Shown: positions 17,972 through 27,257, counted from the first letter of the stretch. The stretch is 64,000 nt of DNA from Paenibacillus durus ATCC 35681 (GCF_000993825.1 NZ_CP011114.1:682001-746000); one strand, 5' to 3'. The notes: a model not told the origin generated them from the sequence alone. A program made the numbers and translations.

Positions 17972-18901
17972 ATGAAGCGAAAAATAATCATTGATTGCGA
18001 TCCCGGGCATGACGACGCGATAGCGATTCTGGTCGCTGCGGCGCATCCCGGTCTGGAGCTGCTCGCTATAACTACGGTAGCCGGAAACGCGGAACTGGGG
18101 AAGACCACACTTAATGCGCTCAAGGTATGCGAAATTGCGGGATTAAGCGGGGTGCCGGTCGCCCGGGGCGCAGGCCGTCCGCTGGTGAGGGATAGGGAAG
18201 CCGCTTCGGAAATTCACGGCGACTCCGGGATGGACGGTCCCATTCTGCCTGATCCATTGCTTCGGGAGACGGAAGAGCATGCCGTTGATTTGATCATCCG
18301 TATGCTGATGGAGTCGGGCGGCGACATTACCCTCGTTCCCGTAGGGCCGCTGACCAATATTGCCTTGGCGATCCGCCGGGAGCCCCGCATTGTGCCGAAA
18401 ATTCAGGAAATCGTCCTGATGGGCGGTGGAACGTTCGGGAATTGGACGCCGGCTGCGGAGTTCAATATTTGGGCCGATGCTGAAGCTGCTCAGGTGGTGT
18501 TTGGCAGCGGCGCTCCGGTAACGATGATCGGACTGGATGCCACGCATCAGGCGCTGGCGACTCCGGAGATTAACGAACGGATCAAGTCGATCGGCAACCC
18601 GGTCGCTGGATTTGTAGGGGAACTGCTCTCCTTTTTCGGAAAGACCTATAAGGAATTCTTCGATTTCGATGCTCCGCCCGTACATGATGTATGCAGCGTC
18701 GTTTACTGTATTGATCCGTCGGTGTTTGACTGCCGGTTCCTGAATGTCGCCGTCGAGACCAGAGGCGAGCTGAGCTACGGCATGACGTTGGTCGATATTC
18801 ACGGTGTTACGGGCAGGCCGCCCAATGCCACGGTTGCGCTCGGCCTTGATCACGGGAAGCTGTGGGACATTATTATTGGCGCGCTGAGCCGCTATGAATA
18901 G
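17972..18901 (+). CDS. Inosine-uridine preferring nucleoside hydrolase
   Basis: The 309-residue enzyme has the family calcium and ribose motif DCDPGHDDA (8-16), the GPLTNIALA segment near 123, an NIWADAEAA segment and FDAPPVHDV near 225 with the conserved catalytic-region histidine. Members cleave the N-glycosidic bond of ribonucleosides to base and ribose. It is the last gene of the importer operon, which supports nucleoside uptake followed by cytosolic cleavage. Base preference cannot be read from the sequence. A hairpin terminator lies about 100 bases downstream. Confidence 0.92.
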   Translation: MKRKIIIDCDPGHDDAIAILVAAAHPGLELLAITTVAGNAELGKTTLNALKVCEIAGLSGVPVARGAGRPLVRDREAASEIHGDSGMDGPILPDPLLRETEEHAVDLIIRMLMESGGDITLVPVGPLTNIALAIRREPRIVPKIQEIVLMGGGTFGNWTPAAEFNIWADAEAAQVVFGSGAPVTMIGLDATHQALATPEINERIKSIGNPVAGFVGELLSFFGKTYKEFFDFDAPPVHDVCSVVYCIDPSVFDCRFLNVAVETRGELSYGMTLVDIHGVTGRPPNATVALGLDHGKLWDIIIGALSRYE

Positions 18902-18996
18902 GGGAGAAGAGAAGATTGCCCCTCTCAGCAGGCGATTAAGCACATGCGCCAAGCCCATGCCACGGAAATGACGCTTGAGTACAATTACGGCAAAAA

Positions 18997-19036
18997 GGAG
19001 CGATCTGACCGCATACTGCGGAAGATTCGCTCCTTT
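18997..19036 (+). terminator. Terminator of the nucleoside-importer operon
   Basis: A 10-bp stem with one bulge (18997-19006 with 19023-19033) encloses a perfect 5-bp inner hairpin and is followed by TTTGTT. Confidence 0.7.
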
Positions 19037-19115
19037 GTTCAAATATTAAGATAGTATTATGGCACAATCTAAAAATTAGTGGTTGATATTTTCAGCCAGA
19101 TAAACGATGCCGATT

Positions 19116-20178
19116 TCATTCGACTAAAATGCCAGCTTTGTAACGTTCGCGATTGCGTGTGAAGTAGTGCCGGCACTGATATGCTCTCGCCCTGCTGACA
19201 CCAACGGTTAAAGCTAAGGCTAGCGATCCGGGCATCCGGTGAACAGTCATACCAACGGGAAAAAGCTTCTTTCCATTCCCAGACACTGCGCAGCAGCGGC
19301 GAGAAGCCGAGTAACCTATCTAGCTGGGCTTTGCTCTTTTCCGGCAAGGTGTCCGCTGGGGGATTCAGTAGTCGATGATGGCTTTTTAAAATCGCCTTGG
19401 CTCTTGGGCCAAGCATCTGCTGTACCGACCCCCGGACGTCCTGGACACTTTCAATCACATAGCCGTGAACGTGGAAACGATCTGCAATGCGGATGGCACC
19501 GGGAAAGCATTCGCTGATCCATGTGTGATACACCTGGGCCAGATCCATGACAACGGCTTTAGGCTTCAGCGTAAGAAAGTCGGGGTGCTGGCGAGCATAG
19601 GCACGCAGGTCTTCCAGCTTGCGTCCAGCCAGTAAATCCAACATGGTTTCTCCCCGAAGATTGTGAATGCCCGTATTGTACGTGTGTCCTTTTTTAATGG
19701 CAAAGTTATGCCCAGTACCAAATCTGTGGTGTCCTTAGCTTCGTTCCACGCTTGTTTCGTGAGGCGTTCGCTCTCTGTTGAGATGGCTTCTTGATGCATC
19801 CGCCGTACCGTACTGGCAGGTGCTTCTTGCATTCTCGCGCTATGCGCCGCCGTGGAGCCAAGGGCTTGCTCTACGGTCTGTAGGCGAAAGAGTCTGCTAT
19901 ACCGCTCTTTAGGACCCACAAATTCGTAAGTCCAAACAAAACCGACTCTGCAACGCGAACAAGCCAAACGAAGAGATGGAACATACAAATAGCTCTTTTT
20001 GCTAAAGAGATTCAGATGCCGAATCTTACGCGGTTTATTGCGGCCGTCACGCTTCACATCTTGTTCCAACTGACACACTGGACAGGGTTGCTTGTAAGCT
20101 ACAGGCACCGTCTCCAGATGAACCTTTTTGGCATCTATGGAATTCTCGGATTACCAGAGCTACAACTTCATAAAATGG
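19116..20178 (-). pseudogene. Broken ISL3-family transposase
   Basis: The minus strand encodes an ISL3-type transposase in pieces. The N-terminal zinc finger (CPVC and ACSRC) and the HTH region read from a GTG at 20108 to about 19708. There, about four bases are missing relative to the expected GIDNFAIKKG-type sequence and the frame shifts. The second piece has VMDLAQVYHTWISECFP and ADRFHVHGYVIE, the catalytic core. Near 19168 the frame jumps again to RHYFTRNRERYKAGILVE, ending at 19116; some tens of codons before it are deleted. Residues PFYEVVAL at 20155-20178 lie in yet another frame. The element cannot make transposase. I did not find convincing terminal repeats. Confidence 0.85.
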
Positions 20179-20272
20179 AAAAGATACTCAACTTATTCGC
20201 TATTGGATTCTTTGGGCTTCTTTTTTTCTTTAACATAAGCAATTATGGAATTGACTCAACAAATAAATTTAT

Positions 20273-21679
20273 TTAGGACACCGTAGATTCAAGAGTATCT
20301 TCCTGATTATTTTCTGAAGTCTTGTGGTACCCTTTTCCATAGTAAATAGCCGTAAGGATTGCATACCATATTGGTCCGATAATCAAAGCAAACCTTGTAT
20401 CAGGAAAATAAGCCATAACGCCTAAAATTAAACCTAAGAAAGCAAGTGCAATATATGAGCTATAGGGGAAGAAAGGAGTTTTAAAGAACAATGCCTCTCT
20501 CTCTTTTTGAGATAATCTTCTACGAAAACGAATTTGTGATACTAGAATTATCCCCCACGCCCAAATACTACTAAATGTCGAAATAGCAGTAATCCAGATA
20601 AAGACCTTAGCTGGTACTAAATAATTAAGAGCTACTCCAATTATTAAAACGGCTGCTGATACAATTATCGCATTACCAGGAATTCCGTTTTTTGTTAATC
20701 TAGAAAACCTAGATGGTGCTTGTCCTTGCTCAGCTAAATTAAATAGCATCCGTCCTGTGCTATAAATTCCACTATTACATGAAGACAGTGCTGAAGTAAT
20801 TACTACAAAATTAATAATTCCAGCAGCCTCACGTATTCCAAGTTTTTCAAACGTCATAACAAAAGGGCTACCAGACGTACCTATTTCATTCCAAGGATAA
20901 ATAGACAAAATCACAAAGAGAGCTCCAACATAAAAAACTAAAATTCTCCATATAACATTATTAATTGCTTTAGGTAGTGACTGTGCAGGATCTTTAGATT
21001 CCCCAGCTGTAAGACCTAGCATTTCCATCCCACCATAAGCAAATGCTACCAATGTTAAGGACATGAGAATTCCAGATGAACCATTCGGGAGAAATCCTCC
21101 ATGAGACCATAAATTATGAATTCCTGTTGCAATGCCACCATTTCCAATTCCAAAAATGATGACACCCAAGCCGGCGACAATCATAAATAAAATAGCAACA
21201 ATTTTAATTAATGCAAACCAAAATTCAAATTCACCGTATAGTTTAACTGTTATAAAATTGGCTGTGACCATGATTACTAAGGCAGCTAGTGTCCAAACCC
21301 AGCGAGGTACGTTTGGAAACCAAAATTCCATATAAATTCCTACAGCAGTTATTTCTGCCATACACGTTACAATCCAGAAAAACCAGTAATTCCATCCAGT
21401 TAAATATCCAGCGAGAGGACTTACATAATCGCGAGCATATCGACTAAATGATCCTGATACAGGGTTTTTTAGTGCCATTTCTCCTAGTGCACGCATAATA
21501 ATAAATAACATCACTCCAGCAACTACATAGGCTATTAAAATACCTGGACCAGCTAATTTAATAGCAGAACTAGATCCTAAAAATAATCCAACACCAATAG
21601 TAGCCCCTAATGACATTAAAGAAATATGTCTTTGTTCCAACCCTCGATGAAGTTTAGTTGGTTTATTATTACTCTTCAT
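20273..21679 (-). CDS. Amino acid permease (AAT / APC superfamily)
   Basis: The 468-residue membrane protein has 12 predicted membrane segments, the usual length for the amino acid transporter family. The first helix has SLGATIGVGLFLGS with the unwound GLFLGS-type substrate site; later segments include GESKDPAQSLPKAIN and SSCNSGIYSTGRM. It is a cytoplasmic-membrane symporter for an amino acid; the specificity is not evident. AGGAGG precedes its ATG. The gene is strongly AT-rich. It reads in the same direction as cysE and dgdA but is separated from them by a dead IS256-type element whose end lies about 20 bases upstream of its start. Confidence 0.9.
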   Translation of the reverse strand: MKSNNKPTKLHRGLEQRHISLMSLGATIGVGLFLGSSSAIKLAGPGILIAYVVAGVMLFIIMRALGEMALKNPVSGSFSRYARDYVSPLAGYLTGWNYWFFWIVTCMAEITAVGIYMEFWFPNVPRWVWTLAALVIMVTANFITVKLYGEFEFWFALIKIVAILFMIVAGLGVIIFGIGNGGIATGIHNLWSHGGFLPNGSSGILMSLTLVAFAYGGMEMLGLTAGESKDPAQSLPKAINNVIWRILVFYVGALFVILSIYPWNEIGTSGSPFVMTFEKLGIREAAGIINFVVITSALSSCNSGIYSTGRMLFNLAEQGQAPSRFSRLTKNGIPGNAIIVSAAVLIIGVALNYLVPAKVFIWITAISTFSSIWAWGIILVSQIRFRRRLSQKEREALFFKTPFFPYSSYIALAFLGLILGVMAYFPDTRFALIIGPIWYAILTAIYYGKGYHKTSENNQEDTLESTVS

Positions 21680-21699
21680 AAGTACCTCCTCAAGAGTCT

Positions 21700-22570
21700 C
21701 TAAAATAGTTTGTGTAAACTCCTAAACCTATTAAAGTGGAATTAGAAGAAAGGTTGGGGAGCACACATGGGATTATGGACAAAGGAACAGCTGCGCCAGT
21801 TTATTAAGGAGAATAAGATGGTGACGGCACAGGATGCCCAAACCGTGCTAAAGGAACTATTTGCAGAGACGATTCAAGAAATGCTGGAAGCCGCGATGGA
21901 TACCGATCTGGGGTATGAAAAGCATGATGTGAAGAGCAAGAAATCGACAAACAGCCGCAATGGCAAGATCCGTAAGAAGATTACCAGTGAGTATGGTGAA
22001 CAAGAGATTGAGGTTCCTGGCGATCGGCAGAGTGAATTTGAGCCGCTGGTGTAAAGAAGCATCAGTCGAATGTAACCGACATCGAGAACCAGATTGTGGT
22101 GCTCTACGCGAAGGGCGTGAGTACGTTGAAGCCGATCTACAAGGCGACGACAGAAGAAGCTGCCCTTGTTGAGCTAGATCGCTTCGAAGAAATCTGGGGC
22201 ACGAAATACCCGCTCATCGTCCGTTCTTGGCGCAACAGCCGGAATGAACTGGCGACATTCTTCAAGTATCCGCCCGAGATTCGCAAACTGATTTATACCA
22301 CGAACATCATTGAAAGCTACCACCGCCAGTTTCACAAAGTGACTAAGGGCAAGAGTATCTTTCCGTCGGATGAAGCGCTGCTCAAAATGCTCTATCTCTC
22401 AACCATGGACGACGTCCGCAAGTGGATGTCTTCCACAAGTGGACGGGCCGTGTTCAGAACTGGGGACAAATGCTGCTCCAGCTCTCGATCTTCTTCCCGG
22501 ATCGGGCGGTCAGCACCTAATGATCGGAATGACTTAAACTGCAATTAGTAAACACAATTTGTTTAGCTAC
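21700..22570 (+). mobile_element. IS256-type element remnant
   Basis: The remnant spans a broken transposase gene. Flanking sequences at 21708-21720 (GTTTGTGTAAACT) and, in reverse complement, near 22546-22566 (TTGTGTTTACT core) look like decayed terminal inverted repeats. It lies between cysE and the permease in the AT-rich island and probably split an originally continuous unit. The exact ends are approximate. Confidence 0.65.
21767..22520 (+). pseudogene. Broken IS256-family (mutator-type) transposase
   Basis: The N-terminal 95 residues (MGLWTKEQLRQFI to QSEFEPLV) match IS256 transposases. A one-base deletion near 22053 then shifts the frame, and KKHQSNVTDIENQIVVLYAKGVST continues in the next frame. 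At about 22126 this joins directly to LKPIYKATTEEAALVELDRF, so the central catalytic part with most acidic residues is deleted. Near 22424 a 17-base insertion bounded by the repeat AAGTGGA shifts the frame again; the original ending KWTGRVQNWGQMLLQLS is still readable to the stop at 22520. At least three lesions make it non-functional. Confidence 0.85.
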
Positions 22571-22597
22571 ACGCAGCCATGCAGTATCTTTCAAAAG

Positions 22598-23155
22598 CTA
22601 TTTCGGTGATAGGATTCTTGCTGGGTTGCCTACTGCCGTATGATGAGCTGGAACATCCCTCAAAACAAGAGACAAGGCTCCGATTTTTGCGCCATCTCCT
22701 ATTGTGATTGCTCCTAGAACTGCGGCTCCTGCGCCTATAAAGACACGATCTCCTATCTTCGGATGACGTCTCCCTGGCTTATTACTTACGCCTCCAAGTG
22801 TGACACCATGATAAAGGACAACATCGTCACCAATCTCCGCTGTTTCTCCGATGACTATCCCTGTTCCATGGTCAATCAGCAGTCTTTTTCCGATGGTAGC
22901 TGCGGGATGAATTTCTATTCCTGTTAGCACATGGGCAAGCTGAGAAATCAATCGTGCCGCTAAATGATGATTCCTAATCCATAATAGATGTGATAACCGG
23001 TAAAACCAAACCGCATGTAATCCAGAATAAGTAAGAATCACTTGAGCGTTCGAGGTAACGGAAGGATCATGATTCCGAACCATTTGGATCTCCTCTATAA
23101 GAGCTGATTTCCTCCCAAATAGAAGTGGTTTATTACTCCTTTTCAGGAGCTTCAT
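22598..23155 (-). CDS. cysE: Serine O-acetyltransferase homologue (CysE family)
   Basis: The 185-residue product has a short helical N-terminus and a left-handed beta-helix from about residue 75. Features are [21 protein letters not shown] with the catalytic histidines, [20 protein letters not shown] and a C-terminal VGNPARI. CysE makes O-acetylserine for cysteine synthesis, but this copy overlaps the dgdA stop by four bases (ATGA) and is surely cotranslated with it. Whether it acetylates serine or another hydroxyl or amino substrate in this island is unknown. No cysteine synthase gene is near. The gene is AT-rich like its neighbours. Confidence 0.85.
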   Translation of the reverse strand: MKLLKRSNKPLLFGRKSALIEEIQMVRNHDPSVTSNAQVILTYSGLHAVWFYRLSHLLWIRNHHLAARLISQLAHVLTGIEIHPAATIGKRLLIDHGTGIVIGETAEIGDDVVLYHGVTLGGVSNKPGRRHPKIGDRVFIGAGAAVLGAITIGDGAKIGALSLVLRDVPAHHTAVGNPARILSPK

Positions 23156-24474
23156 AACGTATTCTCCACATCCGTAATGGCTTGATCAAGAATGGAAATC
23201 CCTTCGTCCAACTCTTCGTAACTCACAGTGAGCGGAGGCGCTATTCGGAAAACCCCACCCATACCAGGCAGACATACAATGTTCATATGGAGACCTAACT
23301 CAAGGCATCGTGCCGTAATTTGATCACCAATCTCTTCCGAGCGCTCTTTACTAGTCTTATCCTTTACAATTTCGATTCCTTGTAGTAGACCACGCCCTCT
23401 AGCATCGCCGACGACTTCGTGTTTTTGCACCAACTTATTAAGTGCAGCAGCTAGATATTCTCCTTTTTCTCGGACCTGTACGAGGAGATTCTCCTGTTCA
23501 ATCACATTCATGACCGTACACCCAACAGCTGCTACGAGTGGATCGTTGACATGCGAAGTGTAAAATACAAAACCTTTTTCATGCGCCTTTTGCTCGATTT
23601 CTTCTGTTGTTACGAGAGCTGCAAGCGGTAGTCCTGCGCCGAGTGTTTTTGATAATGTCAAAATGTCAGGCGTTACACCGTCGTGCTGGAAACCGTACCA
23701 ATGACCCGTTCGACCAAAGCTTGTTTGCGCCTCATCAAAGATTAAGAGCATTCCTCTCTCATGACACTTTTTCTTAAGTGCAGCTAAATATCCTGGTGGA
23801 GGAACAAGTATACCACCGCCAGATACAATTGGTTCTACGATGCAAGCTGCTAAGCTGCCCACAGATTGTGCATCGACCATTGCAAAACCGTAGTCTAGCT
23901 GTTTCTGCCAATCAAGATTCCCATTTCCATCCACGAAATCTGGTCGGTATTCATAAGGAGTGGGAATTGCCAGCTGTCCAGGTGAGCCAGGTAATCCACT
24001 TTTTCGAGCAGAGGCATATGTTGCTCCTGCACTCGCTTCAGTTAAACCATGCCACGATCGGTTAAAGGAGACAATTTCAAACTTCCCTGTGACCAACTTT
24101 GCCATTCTCAATGCAGCTTCGTTCACTTCTGAACCAGTCGATAAAGGGATGACTTTCGTTAGTGGATCCGTTACTGTCTGAGCAATATGTGTGCATAGGT
24201 TAATGCTAGGTCTTGAGAGCATGCCACTGAACAGATGATCGAGTCGACCAGCAGCTTCACGTAAGGTTGCCACCACATCAGGATGAGAATGACCAATTGT
24301 CGAGGACATCTGGCCCGACGTGAAGTCTAAAATTTTTCTTCCTTCTTCCGTGTATACATAACTCCCCTCGGCATAGTCAATAATTTCTGGGATGAAGAAT
24401 GGTGCACCATATCTTCCAACGTGTCGTTCTACGTCCCCCCAAGGATCAATTCTTTTTTCATATGGATTCATCAT
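23152..24474 (-). CDS. dgdA: Class III aminotransferase, likely 2,2-dialkylglycine decarboxylase
   Basis: The 440-residue enzyme is a PLP protein with the lysine K276 in [14 protein letters not shown] and the cofactor aspartate in [12 protein letters not shown]. It resembles 2,2-dialkylglycine decarboxylase over its length, with [51 protein letters not shown] and [15 protein letters not shown]. That enzyme decarboxylates and transaminates 2-aminoisobutyrate or isovaline with pyruvate, giving ketone, CO2 and alanine. Counterparts of its active-site Gln52, Trp138, Ser215 and Arg406 are visible (Q55, W141, a serine in EPIVSGGG, arginine in FRIAPP), while Met141 is replaced by leucine. A divergent LysR gene matches the dgdA/dgdR arrangement known in Burkholderia. 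Another omega-transaminase role remains possible. Confidence 0.78.
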   Translation of the reverse strand: MMNPYEKRIDPWGDVERHVGRYGAPFFIPEIIDYAEGSYVYTEEGRKILDFTSGQMSSTIGHSHPDVVATLREAAGRLDHLFSGMLSRPSINLCTHIAQTVTDPLTKVIPLSTGSEVNEAALRMAKLVTGKFEIVSFNRSWHGLTEASAGATYASARKSGLPGSPGQLAIPTPYEYRPDFVDGNGNLDWQKQLDYGFAMVDAQSVGSLAACIVEPIVSGGGILVPPPGYLAALKKKCHERGMLLIFDEAQTSFGRTGHWYGFQHDGVTPDILTLSKTLGAGLPLAALVTTEEIEQKAHEKGFVFYTSHVNDPLVAAVGCTVMNVIEQENLLVQVREKGEYLAAALNKLVQKHEVVGDARGRGLLQGIEIVKDKTSKERSEEIGDQITARCLELGLHMNIVCLPGMGGVFRIAPPLTVSYEELDEGISILDQAITDVENTL

Positions 24475-24509
24475 TTTCTACCTCGCGCTCCTTCAATAAA
24501 TTTGTTATT

Positions 24510-24562
24510 ATCAAGCTTAATGTTTATTATTAGTTAATATTAAACATAAAACAATCAAGCTT
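24510..24562. promoter_or_regulatory. Candidate LysR operator between dgdA and its regulator
   Basis: ATGTTTA (24520-24526) and TAAACAT (24541-24547) form an inverted repeat with a 14-base spacer. It is framed by two copies of ATCAAGCTT (24510-24518 and 24554-24562). The position between divergent genes fits a LysR binding site. Confidence 0.55.
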
Positions 24563-24603
24563 TTCTTAACAATATGTTTAGTTATTCTGAAAGGAGGAGT
24601 CAA

Positions 24604-25515
24604 ATGCTCAACACTTGGCGATTACAATTACTTGTACAATTCGAAACCTTAGGAACCATGCATCGCGTGAGCGAAGTCATGTACATCAGTACAGCAACCG
24701 TTTCTCAACAGCTTAGCCTACTGGAGAAAGAGACCAATACAATACTGTTTGAAAAAGTTGGGCGAAGAGTTCAATTGACCCATGCGGGACACGCTCTGGC
24801 GAAACAAGTTAGACCAGTTCTTAATGAGCTTGAACTGATTGAGAATTCTTTAAGTGACACTTCTGAAGTTATTCAGGGAACTGTTAGGATTACCTCCTTC
24901 TCAAGTGCTTTGCACGCAATTGTTATTCCGGCAGTATCAAAATTGTCGAAAATATTCCCTCAACTTCAGATTAGGTTAGCAGAAATGGAACCTGACGTGA
25001 GTCTTCCTGCGCTTGACTCACATCAATTTGATCTAGCTGTTGTCGCTTATTTTGAAAAGCCTAATTCACTGAAGCAAAACGATCGGAGTCTCTTCGAACT
25101 TGGAACTGACCGTCTGATGGTTCTAGTCGGTTATGATAATCCACTGATAGAACACCCTCACGTCAGCATTGCGGAACTTATGGAGGAGAATTGGGTAATA
25201 GAGCCTGATGGTACCTACCTTTCAGAATACACAAAGAACCTGTGTCGTAATGCTGGATTCCAACCAAATGTCATGGCCGTCTTTCAGAGCTATTCTGCAA
25301 TTCAGTCAGTGGTTGCTAAGAATCTTGCGATTGGAATTCTCCCGAAACTAGCAGTAACGGAACAAGTAGAAGGTGTTCACCTCCTAGACCTACAACCAGA
25401 ATCGACACGCCATATTTACCTTGTTGCTCGCAGGTCTCAAGCGACACTTCGCTCCATACAGATTGCTACCGAAGCGATCAAGGAACAATCGAGGCGTGTG
25501 TTCACTGACCGTTAG
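24604..25515 (+). CDS. LysR family transcriptional regulator
   Basis: The 303-residue protein has an N-terminal winged HTH (about 1-60) with TMHRVSEVMYISTATVSQQL and LEKETNTILFEKVGRRVQLT, then a substrate-binding effector domain (about 88-290). AAGGAGG lies seven bases before ATG 24604, so the upstream in-frame ATG at 24574 is rejected. It is divergent from dgdA-cysE and probably controls them, as DgdR does for dgdA in Burkholderia; this is inference. It is AT-rich like the rest of the island. Confidence 0.88.
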   Translation: MLNTWRLQLLVQFETLGTMHRVSEVMYISTATVSQQLSLLEKETNTILFEKVGRRVQLTHAGHALAKQVRPVLNELELIENSLSDTSEVIQGTVRITSFSSALHAIVIPAVSKLSKIFPQLQIRLAEMEPDVSLPALDSHQFDLAVVAYFEKPNSLKQNDRSLFELGTDRLMVLVGYDNPLIEHPHVSIAELMEENWVIEPDGTYLSEYTKNLCRNAGFQPNVMAVFQSYSAIQSVVAKNLAIGILPKLAVTEQVEGVHLLDLQPESTRHIYLVARRSQATLRSIQIATEAIKEQSRRVFTDR

Positions 25516-25537
25516 TGGTGAATCGGTAGAAAAAATA

Positions 25538-25597
25538 AAAATAGACAACGAACTGTGGTTTGTTTTCACATACCATAGTTCGTTGTCTATTTTATTA
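25538..25597. terminator. Terminator after the LysR gene
   Basis: A 22-bp stem with one G-U pair (25538-25559 with 25572-25593) is flanked by A residues on the left and T residues on the right. From here to 25834 I see no gene; GC content rises again toward the SDR gene. Confidence 0.9.
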
Positions 25598-25834
25598 CCA
25601 AAACGCTTCATTTATGGTACAGAATGAGTTCTCTAAGCGCTTCCTGAATGATTTCTTAACAGGATACTTCAAGCATAACGTTCATGACTGCCGCTGTTTC
25701 GATTTTGTGGACGAGTGCAATACTTTATTTTCCTAAGACAAGTATAAGCTGCGCGCTTATCCATATCTTTGTATTTCTACGAGAAATGGCTACCCTCCTA
25801 CAGAGAGGACAGCCGTTTCTTCCAGAGCGGCGCC

Positions 25835-26602
25835 CTAATTCATGGTCATGCCGCCTGTCACATTAATCGCCTGCCCGGTCATGTACGACGCAAGCGGGCT
25901 GGCCAGAAAAAGCACGACGTTCGCGACATCCTCCGGCTGCGCCGTCCGGCCCAGCGGCACCTGCGAGCAGTCCTCGGCCAGAATATCCTCCGGCGTCATC
26001 CCGCGCAGCTGCGCGCCCTCCACACGTTCACGGCGTTTCATGTCGGTCTCGACAATGCCCGGACATACCGCGTTCACCAGAATTTGCTCGCGGGCCAGCT
26101 CCAGCGCCATAACCTTCGTAAATCCGAGCACGGCATGCTTGGAAGCGACATATCCGCCCATGCAGCGGTAGCCGTTCTTGCCAGCCTGCGAGGCGATATT
26201 GATAATGCGTCCGCCGCCGCCCTGCCGGAGCATTTGTCTCGCTCCCGCCTGGGAGACAAGGTAGACGCCCTTGGCGTTGACGTCCATGACCTTATCCCAA
26301 TCGCCTTCCTTGATGTCCACCGCAAAATCCATCGTTGAAATGCCGCTGTTGTTCACCACGAAATCGATTCTGCCGAATGTCTCCACGGCAAAGCCGATCA
26401 GTCTATCCGCGTCCTCCGCGCGGGTAACATCGCAGCGGATCACCGCCAGGCGGTCCCTGGTGCTTTCCTTCTGTTCACAGGCGATATCCCCGATAACGAC
26501 ATTGGCGCCCGCCTGGAGGAACAGATCTGCAATGCCTTTGCCGATACCGGACAGACCTCCGGTAATGACCAGCGTCTTGCCGGTCAAATCGATTGTCAGC
26601 AT
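25835..26602 (-). CDS. Short-chain dehydrogenase/reductase
   Basis: The 255-residue classical SDR has the cofactor motif TGGLSGIG (14-21), NNSG (84-87) and the catalytic set S138, Y151 and K155 in IASQAGKNGYRCMGGYVASK. The ending YMTGQAINVTGGMTMN is typical. NAD is suggested by D39 after the second strand. It resembles polyol and acyloin dehydrogenases, but the substrate cannot be fixed. Its start lies 12 bases after the luxS stop, so it is probably the second gene of that operon; the ribosome site is poor and translation may be coupled. Confidence 0.88.
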   Translation of the reverse strand: MLTIDLTGKTLVITGGLSGIGKGIADLFLQAGANVVIGDIACEQKESTRDRLAVIRCDVTRAEDADRLIGFAVETFGRIDFVVNNSGISTMDFAVDIKEGDWDKVMDVNAKGVYLVSQAGARQMLRQGGGGRIINIASQAGKNGYRCMGGYVASKHAVLGFTKVMALELAREQILVNAVCPGIVETDMKRRERVEGAQLRGMTPEDILAEDCSQVPLGRTAQPEDVANVVLFLASPLASYMTGQAINVTGGMTMN

Positions 26603-26614
26603 CCTTTCCGGTCC

Positions 26615-27073
26615 TTAGCGGCGCGTGAAGGGATCGTCGCTGATGCCGGCCTCAAGTACGAGCTTCGCATATTCCTTCGCGCCGAACAGGGAATGGTCTT
26701 TGTAGTTGCCGCATTCCAGAGCGCTAACCGCAGGCACGGTCTCCGTTTCCAGCACCTTGCGCAGCACTTTGGTCAGCGCCGCCGCTACCGCTGACGGCTC
26801 ATGCTCGTCCCAGATAATCAGATAGAAGCCGGTGCGGCATCCCATGGGCGAAATATCAATAATTCCGGGCAGCTCATCGCGCAAATAAGTTGCCAGCAAA
26901 TGCTCCAGCGTATGAAGGGCAGCGGTCGGCAGCGCGTCAGTATTCGGTTGAAGCAGTCTCAAATCGTATTTTTGAACAATGCTCCCTGCTCCGTTTCGTT
27001 CCGTTCCGGCAACCCGTACATAAGGAGCCTTGACTTTCGTATGATCCAATTGAAAACTTTCGACTTTAGCCAT
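26615..27073 (-). CDS. luxS: S-ribosylhomocysteine lyase LuxS
   Basis: The 152-residue metalloenzyme splits S-ribosylhomocysteine into homocysteine and the precursor of autoinducer 2. The metal ligands H54 and H58 lie in HTLEH with E57 as catalytic base, the third ligand is C121 in ECGNY, and C79 in MGCRTG is the second catalytic residue. The ATG at 27073 follows AAGGAAG; an upstream in-frame start is less likely. It is divergent from a methionine operon that ends in mtnN, which makes its substrate. Confidence 0.96.
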   Translation of the reverse strand: MAKVESFQLDHTKVKAPYVRVAGTERNGAGSIVQKYDLRLLQPNTDALPTAALHTLEHLLATYLRDELPGIIDISPMGCRTGFYLIIWDEHEPSAVAAALTKVLRKVLETETVPAVSALECGNYKDHSLFGAKEYAKLVLEAGISDDPFTRR

Positions 27074-27214
27074 GAGTCTCTTCCTTTCATTTGTCAAATC
27101 TAGTTTATTCTAAGCTTATTTCAAAGTAACATACTCGGAATTTAAAGTAAACTAGTATTTCATATTTCATCCAATGAATAAATAAAAAATTGATAATCCC
27201 AGTGTTTTAACGTA

Positions 27215-27243
27215 TTGACAGCAATAAAGATGCATACTATCAT
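27215..27243 (+). promoter_or_regulatory. Sigma-A promoter of the metQ operon
   Basis: TTGACA (27215-27220) and TATCAT (27238-27243) are separated by 17 bases, about 90 bases before the metQ start. Confidence 0.7.
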
Positions 27244-27257
27244 GAAAAACAAATAAA

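Noticed and set aside
18902..19042. Short open stretch after the nucleoside hydrolase gene (reads MRQAHATEMTLEYNYGKK)
   Set aside because: It is too short, has no start signal and overlaps the terminator; it may be a gene remnant, but I cannot name one.
25598..25834. Possible gene between the LysR and SDR genes
   Set aside because: Only short frames without ribosome sites or family features are present.
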